The notes under the pieces were generated by a model, which did no database searches, was not told where the DNA came from, and saw nothing but the letters and a program-made list of their open reading frames with translations. A DNA stretch of 64,000 nt, from contig CM050659.1 in NCBI GenBank assembly GCA_027574665.1, forward strand, positions 16,593,001 through 16,657,000. The letters are read 5' to 3'. Origin of the DNA: Rhynochetos jubatus (lineage: Eukaryota; Chordata; Aves; Eurypygiformes; Rhynochetidae). A program made the translations under genes and the position numbers. Below, in pieces: positions 35,401 through 47,200 of the stretch (its first letter is position 1; each line of letters starts with the position of its first letter).

Positions 35401-38400
35401 TAGGGTTAGGGTCCGGAGAACCAGAAAGCCCACAGCTCCAGGGATAATTGGGATTGCAAAGGCCTGCCAAGAGGAGCACGACACTGCACAGACATGGCTC
35501 CTTCCCCTGCTTTCCTAGCCAGAACCCGGGGGGGGCCGTGGCCGGAAACCGCGGTCGGCAACTTCTAGGGTTAGGGTTAGGGTTAGGGTCCGGAGAACCA
35601 GAAAGCCCACAGCTCCAGGGATAATTGGGATTGCAAAGGCCTGCCAAGAGGAGCACGACACTGCACAGACATGGCTCCTTCCCCAGCTTTCCTAGCCAGA
35701 ACCCAGGGCAGGCCGTGGCCGGAAACCGCGGTCGGCAACTTCTAGGGTTAGGGTTAGGGTTAGGGTCCGGAGAACCAGAAAGCCCACAGCTCCAGGGATA
35801 ATTGGGATTGCAAAGGCCTGCCAAGAGGAGCACGACACTGCACAGACATGGCTCCCTCCCCTGCTTTCCTAGCCAGAACCCAGGGGGGGCCGTGGCCGGA
35901 AACCGCGGTCGGCAACTTCTAGGGTTAGGGTTAGGGTTAGGGTCCGGAGAACCAGAAAGCCCACAGCTCCAGGGATAATTGGGATTGCAAAGGCCTGCCA
36001 AGAGGAGCACTACACTGCACAGACATGGCTCCTTCCCCAGCTTTCCTAGCCAGAACCCAGGGCAGGCCGTGGCCGGAAACCGCGGTCGGCAACTTCTAGG
36101 GTTAGGGTTAGGGTTAGGGTCCGGAGAACCAGAAAGCCCACAGCTCCAGGGATAATTGGGATTGCAAAGGCCTGCCAAGAGGAGCACGACACTGCACAGA
36201 CATGGCTCCTTCCCCTGCTTTCCTAGCCAGAACCCAGGGGGGGCCATGCCCGGAAACCGCGGTCGGCAACTTCTAGGGTTAGGGTTAGGGTTAGGGTCCG
36301 GAGAACCAGAAAGCCCACAGCTCCAGGGATAATTGGGATTGCAAAGGCCTGCCAAGAGGAGCACGACACTGCACAGACATGGCTCCTTCCCCTGCTTTCC
36401 TAGCCAGAACCCAGGGGTTGCCGTGGCCGGAAACCGCGGTCGGCAACTTCTAGGGTTAGGGTTAGGGTTAGGGTCCGGAGAACCAGAAAGCCCACAGCTC
36501 CAGGGATAATTGGGATTGCAAAGGCCTGCCAAGAGGAGCACGACACTGCACAGACATGGCTCCTTCCCCAGCTTTCCTAGCCAGAACCCAGGGCAGGCCG
36601 TGGCCGGAAACCGCGGTCGGCAACTTCTAGGGTTAGGGTTAGGGTTAGGGTCCGGAGAACCAGAAAGCCCACAGCTCCAGGGATAATTGGGATTGCAAAG
36701 GCCTGCCAAGAGGAGCACGACACTGCACAGACATGGCTCCCTCCCCTGCTTTCCTAGCCAGAACCCAGGGGGGGCCGTGGCCGGAAACCGCGGTCGGCAA
36801 CTTCTAGGGTTAGGGTTAGGGTTAGGGTCCGGAGAACCAGAAAGCCCACAGCTCCAGGGATAATTGGGATTGCAAAGGCCTGCCAAGAGGAGCACTACAC
36901 TGCACAGACATGGCTCCTTCCCCAGCTTTCCTAGCCAGAACCCAGGGGTTGCCGTGGCCGGAAACCGCGGTCGGCAACTTCTAGGGTTAGGGTTAGGGTT
37001 AGGGTCCGGAGAACCAGAAAGCCCACAGCTCCAGGGATAATTGGGATTGCAAAGGCCTGCCAAGAGGAGCACGACACTGCACAGACATGGCTCCTTCCCC
37101 TGCTTTCCTAGCCAGAACCCAGGGGTTGCCGTCGCCGGAAACCGCGGTCGGCAACTTCTAGGGTTAGGGTTAGGGTTAGGGTCCGGAGAACCAGAAAGCC
37201 CACAGCTCCAGGGATAATTGGGATTGCAAAGGCCTGCCAAGAGGAGCACGACACTGCACAGACATGGCTCCTTCCCCAGCTTTCCTAGCCAGAACCCACG
37301 GGGGGCCGTGGCCGGAAACCGCGGTCGGCAACTTCTAGGGTTAGGGTTAGGGTTAGGGTCCGGAGAACCAGAAAGCCCACAGCTCCAGGGATAATTGGGA
37401 TTGCAAAGGCCTGCCAAGAGGAGCACGACACTGCACAGACATGGCTCCTTCCGCAGCTTTCCTAGCCAGAACCCGGGGGGGGCCGTGGCCGGAAACCGCG
37501 GTCGGCAACTTCTAGGGTTAGGGTTAGGGTTAGGGTCCGGAGAACCAGAAAGCCCACAGCTCCAGGGATAATTGGGATTGCAAAGGCCTGCCAAGAGGAG
37601 CACGACACTGCACAGACATGGCTCCTTCCGCAGCTTTCCTAGACAGAACCCGGGGGGGGCCGTGGCCGGAAACCGCGGTCGGCAACTTCTAGGGTTAGGG
37701 TTAGGGTTAGGGTCCGGAGAACCAGAAAGCCCACAGCTCCAGGGATAATTGGGATTGCAAAGGCCTGCCAAGAGGAGCACGACACTGCACAGACATGGCT
37801 CCTTCCCCTGCTTTCCTAGCCAGAACCCGGGGGGGGCCGTGGCCAGAAACCGCGGTCGGCAACTTCTAGGGTTAGGGTTAGGGTTAGGGTCCGGAGAACC
37901 AGAAAGCCCACAGCTCCAGGGATAATTGGGATTGCAAAGGCCTGCCAAGAGGAGCACGACACTGCACAGACATGGCTCCTTCCCCAGCTTTCCTAGCCAG
38001 AACCCAGGGGTTGCCGTGGCCGGAAACCGCGGTCGGCAAATTCTAGGGTTAGGGTTAGGGTTAGGGTCCGGAGAACCAGAAAGCCCACAGCTCCAGGGAT
38101 AATTGGGATTGCAAAGGCCTGCCAAGAGGAGCACGACACTGCACAGACATGGCTCCTTCCCCTGCTTTCCTAGCCAGAACCCAGGGCGGGCCGTGGCCGG
38201 AAACCGCGGTCGGCAACTTCTAGGGTTAGGGTTAGGGTTAGGGTCCGGAGAACCAGAAAGCCCACAGCTCCAGGGATAATTGGGATTGCAAAGGCCTGCC
38301 AAGAGGAGCACGACACTGCACAGACATGGCTCCTTCCGCAGCTTTCCTAGCCAGAACCCAGGGGGGGCCGTGGCCGGAAACCGCGGTCGGCAACTTCTAG

Positions 38401-41400
38401 GGTTAGGGTTAGGGTTAGGGTCCGGAGAACCAGAAAGCCCACAGCTCCAGGGATAATTGGGATTGCAAAGGCCTGCCAAGAGGAGCACGACACTGCACAG
38501 ACATGGCTCCTTCCCCTGCTTTCCTAGCCAGAACCCGGGGGGGGCCGTGGCCGGAAACCGCGGTCGGCAACTTCTAGGGTTAGGGTTAGGGTTAGGGTCC
38601 GGAGAACCAGAAAGCCCACAGCTCCAGGGATAATTGGGATTGCAAAGGCCTGCCAAGAGGAGCACGACACTGCACAGACATGGCTCCTTCCCCAGCTTTC
38701 CTAGCCAGAACCCAGGGGTTGCCGTGGCCGGAAACCGCGGTCGGCAAATTCTAGGGTTAGGGTTAGGGTTAGGGTCCGGAGAACCAGAAAGCCCACAGCT
38801 CCAGGGATAATTGGGATTGCAAAGGCCTGCCAAGAGGAGCACGACACTGCACAGACATGGCTCCTTCCCCAGCTTTCCTAGCCAGAACCCAGGGCGGGCC
38901 GTGGCCGGAAACCGCGGTCGGCAACTTCTAGGGTTAGGGTTAGGGTTAGGGTCCGGAGAACCAGAAAGCCCACAGCTCCAGGGATAATTGGGATTGCAAA
39001 GGCCTGCCAAGAGGAGCACGACACTGCACAGACATGGCTCCTTCCCCAGCTTTCCTAGACAGAACCCAGGGGTGGCCGTGGCCGGAAACCGCGGTCGGCA
39101 ACTTCTAGGGTTAGGGTTAGGGTTAGGGTCCGGAGAACCAGAAAGCCCACAGCTCCAGGGATAATTGGGATTGCAAAGGCCTGCCAAGAGGAGCACGACA
39201 CTGCACAGACATGGCTCCTTCCCCAGCTTTCCTAGACAGAACCCAGGGGTGGCCGTGGCCGGAAACCGCGGTCGGCAACTTCTAGGGTTAGGGTTAGGGT
39301 TAGGGTCCGGAGAACCAGAAAGCCCACAGCTCCAGGGATAATTGGGATTGCAAAGGCCTGCCAAGAGGAGCACGACACTGCACAGACATGGCTCCTTCCC
39401 CAGCTTTCCTAGCCAGAACCCAGGGGTTGCCGTGGCCGGAAACCGCGGTCGGCAACTTCTAGGGTTAGGGTTAGGGTTAGGGTCCGGAGAACCAGAAAGC
39501 CCACAGCTCCAGGGATAATTGGGATTGCAAAGGCCTGCCAAGAGGAGCACGACACTGCACAGACATGGCTCCTTCCCCTGCTTTCCTAGCCAGAACCCGG
39601 GGGGGGCCGTGGCCAGAAACCGCGGTCGGCAACTTCTAGGGTTAGGGTTCGGGTCCGGAGAACCAGAAAGCCCACAGCTCCAGGGATAATTGGGATTGCA
39701 AAGGCCTGCCAAGAGGAGCACGACACTGCACAGACATGGCTCCTTCCCCAGCTTTCCTAGCCAGAACCCGGGGGGGGCCGTGGCCGGAAACCGCGGTCGG
39801 CAACTTCTAGGGTTAGGGTTAGGGTCCGGAGAACCAGAAAGCCCACAGCTCCAGGGATAATTGGGATTGCAAAGGCCTGCCAAGAGGAGCACGACACTGC
39901 ACAGACATGGCTCCTTCCCCTGCTTTCCTAGCCAGAACCCAGTGGGGGCCGTGGCCGGAAACCGCGGTCGGCAACTTCTAGGGTTAGGGTTAGGGTTAGG
40001 GTCCGGAGAACCAGAAAGCCCACAGCTCCAGGGATAATTGGGATTGCAAAGGCCTGCCAAGAGGAGCACGACACTGCACAGACATGGCTCCTTCCCCTGC
40101 TTTCCTAGCCAGAACCCAGGGGGGGCCTTCGCCGGAAACCGCGGTCGGCAACTTCTAGGGTTAGGGTTAGGGTTAGGGTCCGGAGAACCAGAAAGCCCAC
40201 AGCTCCAGGGATAATTGGGATTGCAAAGGCCTGCCAAGAGGAGCACGACACTGCACAGACATGGCTCCTTCCCCAGCTTTCCTAGACAGAACCCGGGGGG
40301 GGCCGTGGCCGGAAACCGCGGTCGGCAACTTCTAGGGTTAGGGTTAGGGTTAGGGTCCGGAGAACCAGAAAGCCCACAGCTCCAGGGATAATTGGGATTG
40401 CAAAGGCCTGCCAAGAGGAGCACGACACTGCACAGACATGGCTCCTTCCCCTGCTTTCCTAGCCAGAACCCGGGTGGGGCCGTGGCCGGAAACCGCGGTC
40501 GGCAACTTCTAGGGTTAGGGTTAGGGTTAGGGTCCGGAGAACCAGAAAGCCCACAGCTCCAGGGATAATTGGGATTGCAAAGGCCTGCCAAGAGGAGCAC
40601 GACACTGCACAGGCATGGCTCCTTCCCCTGCTTTCCTAGCCAGAACCCAGGGGTTGCCGTGGCCGGAAACCGCGGTCGGCAACTTCTAGGGTAAGGGTTA
40701 GGGTTAGGGTCCGGAGAACCAGAAAGCCCACAGCTCCAGGGATAATTGGGATTGCAAAGGCCTGCCAAGAGGAGCACGACACTGCACAGGCATGGCTCCT
40801 TCCCCTGCTTTCCTAGCCAGAACCCAGGGGTTGCCGTGGCCGGAAACCGCGGTCGGCAACTTCTAGGGTAAGGGTTAGGGTTAGGGTCCGGAGAACCAGA
40901 AAGCCCACAGCTCCAGGGATAATTGGGATTGCAAAGGCCTGCCAAGAGGAGCACGACACTGCACAGACATGGCTCCTTCCCCTGCTTTCCTAGCCAGAAC
41001 CCAGGGCAGGCCGTGGCCGGAAACCGCGGTCGGCAACTTCTAGGGTTAGGGTTAGGGTTAGGGTCCGGAGAACCAGAAAGCCCACAGCTCCAGGGATAAT
41101 TGGGATTGCAAAGGCCTGCCAAGAGGAGCACGACACTGCACAGACATGGCTCCTTCCCCTGCTTTCCTAGCCAGAACCCAGGGGGGGCCATGGCCGGAAA
41201 CCGCGGTCGGCAACTTCTAGGGTTAGGGTTAGGGTCCGGAGAACCAGAAAGCCCACAGCTCCAGGGATAATTGGGATTGCAAAGGCCTGCCAAGAGGAGC
41301 ACAACACTGCACAGACATGACTCCTTCCCCTGCTTTCCTAGCCAGAACCCAGGAGGGGCCGTGCCCGGAAACCGCGTTCGGCAACTTCTAGGGTTAGGGT

Positions 41401-44287
41401 TAGGGTTAGGGTCCGGAGAACCAGAAAGCCCACAGCTCCAGGGATAATTGGGATTGCAAAGGCCTGCCAAGAGGAGCACGACACTGCACAGACATGGCTC
41501 CTTCCCCTGCTTTCCTAGCCAGAACCCAGGGGGGGCCGTGGCCGGAAACCGCGGTCGGCAACTTCTAGGGTTAGGGTTAGGGTTAGGGTCCGGAGAACCA
41601 GAAAGCCCACAGCTCCAGGGATAATTGGGATTGCAAAGGCCTGCCAAGAGGAGCACGACACTGCACCGACATGGCTCCCTCCCCAGCTTTCCTAGCCAGA
41701 ACCCAGGGGGGGCCGTGGCCGGAAACCGCGGTCGGCAACTTCTAGGGTTAGGGTTAGGGTTAGGGTCCGGAGAACCAGAAAGCCCACAGCTCCAGGGATA
41801 ATTGGGATTGCAAAGGCCTGCCAAGAGGAGCACGACACTGCACAGACATGGCTCCTTCCCCTGCTTTCCTAGCCAGAACCCGGGGGGGGCCGTGGCCAGA
41901 AACCGCGGTCGGCAACTTCTAGGGTTAGGGTTAGGGTTAGGGTCCGGAGAACCAGAAAGCCCACAGCTCCAGGGATAATTGGGATTGCAAAGGCCTGCCA
42001 AGAGGAGCACGACACTGCACAGACATGGCTCCTTCCCCAGCTTTCCTAGCCAGAACCCAGGGGTTGCCGTGGCCGGAAACCGCGGTCGGCAACTTCTAGG
42101 GTTAGGGTTAGGGTTAGGGTCCGGAGAACCAGAAAGCCCACAGCTCCAGGGATAATTGGGATTGCAAAGGCCTGCCAAGAGGAGCACGACACTGCACAGA
42201 CATGGCTCCTTCCCCTGCTTTCCTAGCCAGAACCCAGGGCGGGCCGTGGCCGGAAACCGCGGTCGGCAACTTCTAGGGTTAGGGTTAGGGTTAGGGTCCG
42301 GAGAACCAGAAAGCCCACAGCTCCAGGGATAATTGGGATTGCAAAGGCCTGCCAAGAGGAGCACGACACTGCACAGACATGGCTCCTTCCCCTGCTTTCC
42401 TAGCCAGAACCCGGGGGGGGCCGTGGCCGGAAACCGCGGTCGGCAACTTCTAGGGTTAGGGTTAGGGTTAGGGTCCGGAGAACCAGAAAGCCCACAGCTC
42501 CAGGGATAATTGGGATTGCAAAGGCCTGCCAAGAGGAGCACGACACTGCACAGACATGGCTCCCTCCCCTGCTTTCCTAGCCAGAACCCAGGGGGGGCCG
42601 TGGCTGGAAACCGCGGTCGGCAACTTCTAGGGTTAGGGTTAGGGTTAGGGTCCGGAGAACCAGAAAGCCCACAGCTCCAGGGATAATTGGGATTGCAAAG
42701 GCCTGCCAAGAGGAGCACGACACTGCACAGACATGGCTCCTTCCCCAGCTTTCCTAGCCAGAACCCAGGGCAGGCCGTGGCCGGAAACCGCGGTCGGCAA
42801 CTTCTAGGGTTAGGGTTAGGGTTAGGGTCCGGAGAACCAGAAAGCCCACAGCTCCAGGGATAATTGGGATTGCAAAGGCCTGCCAAGAGGAGCACGACAC
42901 TGCACAGACATGGCTCCTTCCCCAGCTTTCCTAGCCAGAACCCAGGGCAGGCCGTGGCCGGAAACCGCGGTCGGCAACTTCTAGGGTTAGGGTTAGGGTT
43001 AGGGTCCGGAGAACCAGAAAGCCCACAGCTCCAGGGATAATTGGGATTGCAAAGGCCTGCCAAGAGGAGCACGACACTGCACAGACATGGCTCCTTCCCC
43101 AGCTTTCCTAGACAGAACCCAGGGGTGGCCGTGGCCGGAAACCGCGGTCGGCAACTTCTAGGGTTAGGGTTAGGGTTAGGGTCCGGAGAACCAGAAAGCC
43201 CACAGCTCCAGGGATAATTGGGATTGCAAAGGCCTGCCAAGAGGAGCACGACACTGCACAGACATGGCTCCTTCCCCAGCTTTCCTAGCCAGAACCCAGG
43301 GGTTGCCGTGGCCGGAAACCGCGGTCGGCAACTTCTAGGGTTAGGGTTAGGGTTAGGGTCCGGAGAACCAGAAAGCCCACAGCTCCAGGGATAATTGGGA
43401 TTGCAAAGGCCTGCCAAGAGGAGCACAACACTGCACAGACATGGCTCCTTCCCCTGCTTTCCTAGCCAGAACCTGGGGGGGGCCGTGGCCGGAAACCGCG
43501 GTCGGCAACTTCTAGGGTTAGGGTTAGGGTTAGGGTCCGGAGAACCAGAAAGCCCACAGCTCCAGGGATAATTGGGATTGCAAAGGCCTGCCAAGAGGAG
43601 CACGACACTGCACAGACATGGCTCCTTCCGCAGCTTTCCTAGCCAGAACCCAGGGGGGGCCGTGGCCGGAAACCGCGGTCGGCAACTTCTAGGGTTAGGG
43701 TTAGGGTTAGGGTCCGGAGAACCAGAAAGCCCACAGCTCCAGGGATAATTGGGATTGCAAAGGCCTGCCAAGAGGAGCACGACACTGCACAGACATGGCT
43801 CCTTCCCCTGCTTTCCTAGACAGAACCCAGGGGGGGCCATGCCCGGAAACCGCGGTCGGCAACTTCTAGGGTTAGGGTTAGGGTCCGGAGAACCAGAAAG
43901 CCCACAGCTCCAGGGATAATTGGGATTGCAAAGGCCTGCCAAGAGGAGCACGACACTGCACAGACATGGCTCCCTCCCCTGCTTTCCTAGCCAGAACCCG
44001 GGGGGGGCCGTGGCCGGAAACCGCGGTCGGCCACTTCTAGGGTTAGGGTTAGGGTTAGGGTCCGGAGAACCAGAAAGCCCACAGCTCCAGGGATAATTGG
44101 GATTGCAAATGCCTGCCAAGAGGAGCACGACACTGCACAGACATGGCTCCCTCCCCTGCTTTCCTAGCCATAACCCAGGGGGGGCCGTGGCCGGAAACCG
44201 CGGTCGGCAACTTCTAGGGTTAGGGTTAGGGTTAGGGTCCGGAGAACCAGAAAGCCCACAGCTCCAGGGATAATTGGGATTGCAAAT
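26420..44287 (+). repeat. Array domain 3: AGGGGTTGCC / CCATGCCCGG unit families
   Basis: The CCATAACC and GAGCATGAC types are absent here. Instead, units with AGGGGTTGCCGTGG (first near 27.08 kb, last near 43.31 kb), CCATGCCCGGAAAC and GGGTAAGGG predominate, with CAGGCATGG near 30.74, 32.67, 33.20, 40.61 and 40.79 kb. 171-bp units cluster at 28.9-33.6 and 39.6-43.9 kb. Unit order around 31.9-32.7 kb resembles that around 39.7-40.6 kb. The landmarks CCCAGTGGGG (32,179 and 39,943) and CCCGGGTGGGG (32,531 and 40,472) are shared, and the second copy has one extra unit between them. Confidence 0.72.
34080..37060 (+). repeat. 885-bp (5-unit) higher-order repeat
   Basis: The rare GCACTACAC variant falls at 35,126, 36,011 and 36,896, twice exactly 885 bp (5 x 177) apart. 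Between these markers the unit types run AGGGGTTGCC, G-run, CAGGGCAGG, CTCCCTCCCC, then GCACTACAC, with CCATGCCCGG nearby. The order is the same in the first two periods. In the third, CAGGGCAGG and CCATGCCC units are swapped in. A partial copy without the GCACTACAC marker precedes it from about 34.26 kb. Confidence 0.78.
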
Positions 44288-47200
44288 GCCTGCCAAGAGG
44301 AGCACGACACTGCACAGACATGGCTCCTTCCCCAGCTTTCCTAGCCAGAACCCGGGGGGGGCCGTGGCCGGAAACCGCGGTCGGCAACTTCTAGGGTTAG
44401 GGTTAGGGTTAGGGTCCGGAGAACCAGAAAGCCCACAGCTCCAGGGATAATTGGGATTGCAAAGGCCTGCCAAGAGGAGCACGACACTGCACAGACATGG
44501 CTCCTTCCCCTGCTTTCCTAGCCAGAACCCAGGGGGGGCCGTGGCCGGAAACCGCGGTCGGCAACTTCTAGGGTTAGGGTTAGGGTTAGGGTCCGGAGAA
44601 CCAGAAAGCCCACAGCTCCAGGGATAATTGGGATTGCAAAGGCCTGCCAAGAGGAGCACGACACTGCACAGACATGGCTCCTTCCCCTGCTTTCCTAGCC
44701 AGAACCCAGGGGGGGCCTTCGCCGGAAACCGCGGTCGGCAACTTCTAGGGTTAGGGTTAGGGTTAGGGTCCGGAGAACCAGAAAGCCCACAGCTCCAGGG
44801 ATAATTGGGATTGCAAAGGCCTGCCAAGAGGAGCACGACACTGCACAGACATGGCTCCTTCCCCTGCTTTCCTAGCCAGAACCCGGGAGGGGCCGTGGCC
44901 GGAAACCGCGGTCGGCAACTTCTAGGGTTAGGGTTAGGGTTAGGGTTCGGAGAACCAGAAAGCCCACAGCTCCAGGGATAATTGGGATTGCAAAGGCCTG
45001 CCAAGAGGAGCACGACACTGCACAGACATGGCTCCTTCCCCAGCTTTCCTAGCCAGAACCCAGGGCAGGCCGTGGCCGGAAACCGCGGTCGGCAACTTCT
45101 AGGGTTAGGGTTAGGGTTAGGGTCCGGAGAACCAGAAAGCCCACAGCTCCAGGGATAATTGGGATTGCAAAGGCCTGCCAAGAGGAGCACGACACTGCAC
45201 AGACATGGCTCCTTCCCCTGCTTTCCTAGCCAGAACCCAGGGGGGGCCCTGGCCGGAAACCGCGGTCGGCAACTTCTAGGGTTAGGGTTAGGGTTAGGGT
45301 CCGGAGAACCAGAAAGCCCACAGCTCCAGGGATAATTGGGATTGCAAAGGCCTGCCAAGAGGAGCACGACACTGCACAGACATGGCTCCTTCCCCTGCTT
45401 TCCTAGCCAGAACCCAGGGGGGGCCTTCGCCGGAAACCGCGGTCGGCAACTTCTAGGGTTAGGGTTAGGGTTAGGGTCCGGAGAACCAGAAAGTCCACAG
45501 CTCCAGGGATAATTGGGATTGCAAAGGCCTGCCAAGAGGAGCACGACACTGCACAGACATGGCTCCTTCCCCTGCTTTCCTAGCCAGAACCCAGGTGGGG
45601 CCGTGGCCGGAAACCGCGGTCGGCAACTTCTAGGGTTAGGGTTAGGGTTAGGGTCCGGAGAACCAGAAAGCCCACAGCTCCAGGGATAATTGGGATTGCA
45701 AAGGCCTGCCAAGAGGAGCACGACACTGCACAGACATGGCTGCTTCCCCAGCTTTCCTAGCCAGAACCCAGGGGGGGCCGTGGCCGGAAACCGCGGTCGG
45801 CAACTTCTAGGGTTAGGGTTAGGGTTAGGGTCCTGAGAACCAGAAAGCCCACAGCTCCAGGGATAATTGGGATTGCAAAGGCCTGCCAAGAGGAGCACGA
45901 CACTGCACAGACATGGCTCCTTCCCCTGCTTTCCTAGCCAGAACCCAGGGGGGGCCTTGGCCGGAAACCGCGGTCGGCAACTTCTAGGGTTAGGGTTAGG
46001 GTTAGGGTCCGGAGAACCAGAAAGCCCACAGCTCCAGGGATAATTGGGATTGCAAAGGCCTGCCAAGAGGAGCACGACACTGCACAGACATGGCTCCTTC
46101 CCCAGCTTTCCTAGCCAGAACCCGGGGGGGGCCGTGGCCGGAAACCGCGGTCGGCAACTTCTAGGGTTAGGGTTAGGGTTAGGGTCCGGAGAACCAGAAA
46201 GCCCACAGCTCCAGGGATAATTGGGATTGCAAAGGCCTGCCAAGAGGAGCACGACACTGCACAGACATGGCTCCTTCCCCTGCTTTCCTACCCAGAACCC
46301 GGGAGGGGCCGTGGCCGGAAACCGCGGTCGGCAACTTCTAGGGTTAGGGTTAGGGTTAGGGTCCGGAGAACCAGAAAGCCCACAGCTCCAGGGATAATTG
46401 GGATTGCAAAGGCCTGCCAAGAGGAGCACGACACTGCACAGACATGGCTCCTTCCCCTGCTTTCCTAGCCAGAACCCAGGGGGGGCCGTGGCCGGAAACC
46501 GCGGTCGGCAACTTCTAGGGTTAGGGTTAGGGTTAGGGTCCGGAGAACCAGAAAGCCCACAGCTCCAGGGATAATTGGGATTGCAAAGGCCTGCCAAGAG
46601 GAGCACGACACTGCACAGACATGGCTCCTTCCCCTGCTTTCCTAGCCAGAACCCAGGGGGGGCCCTGGCCGGAAACCGCGGTCGGCAACTTCTAGGGTTA
46701 GGGTTAGGGTTAGGGTCCGGAGAACCAGAAAGCCCACAGCTCCAGGGATAATTGGGATTGCAAAGGCCTGCCAAGAGGAGCACGACACTGCACAGACATG
46801 GCTCCTTCCCCAGCTTTCCTAGCCAGAACCCAGGGGGGGCCGTGGCCGGAAACCGCGGTCGGCAACTTCTAGGGTTAGGGTTAGGGTTAGGGTCCGGAGA
46901 ACCAGAAAGTCCACAGCTCCAGGGATAATTGGGATTGCAAAGGCCTGCCAAGAGGAGCACGACACTGCACAGACATGGCTCCTTCCCCTGCTTTCCTAGC
47001 CAGAACCCAGGTGGGGCCGTGGCCGGAAACCGCGGTCGGCAACTTCTAGGGTTAGGGTTAGGGTTAGGGTCCGGAGAACCAGAAAGCCCACAGCTCCAGG
47101 GATAATTGGGATTGCAAAGGCCTGCCAAGAGGAGCACGACACTGCACAGACATGGCTCCTTCCCCAGCTTTCCTAGCCAGAACCCAGGGGGGGCCGTGGC

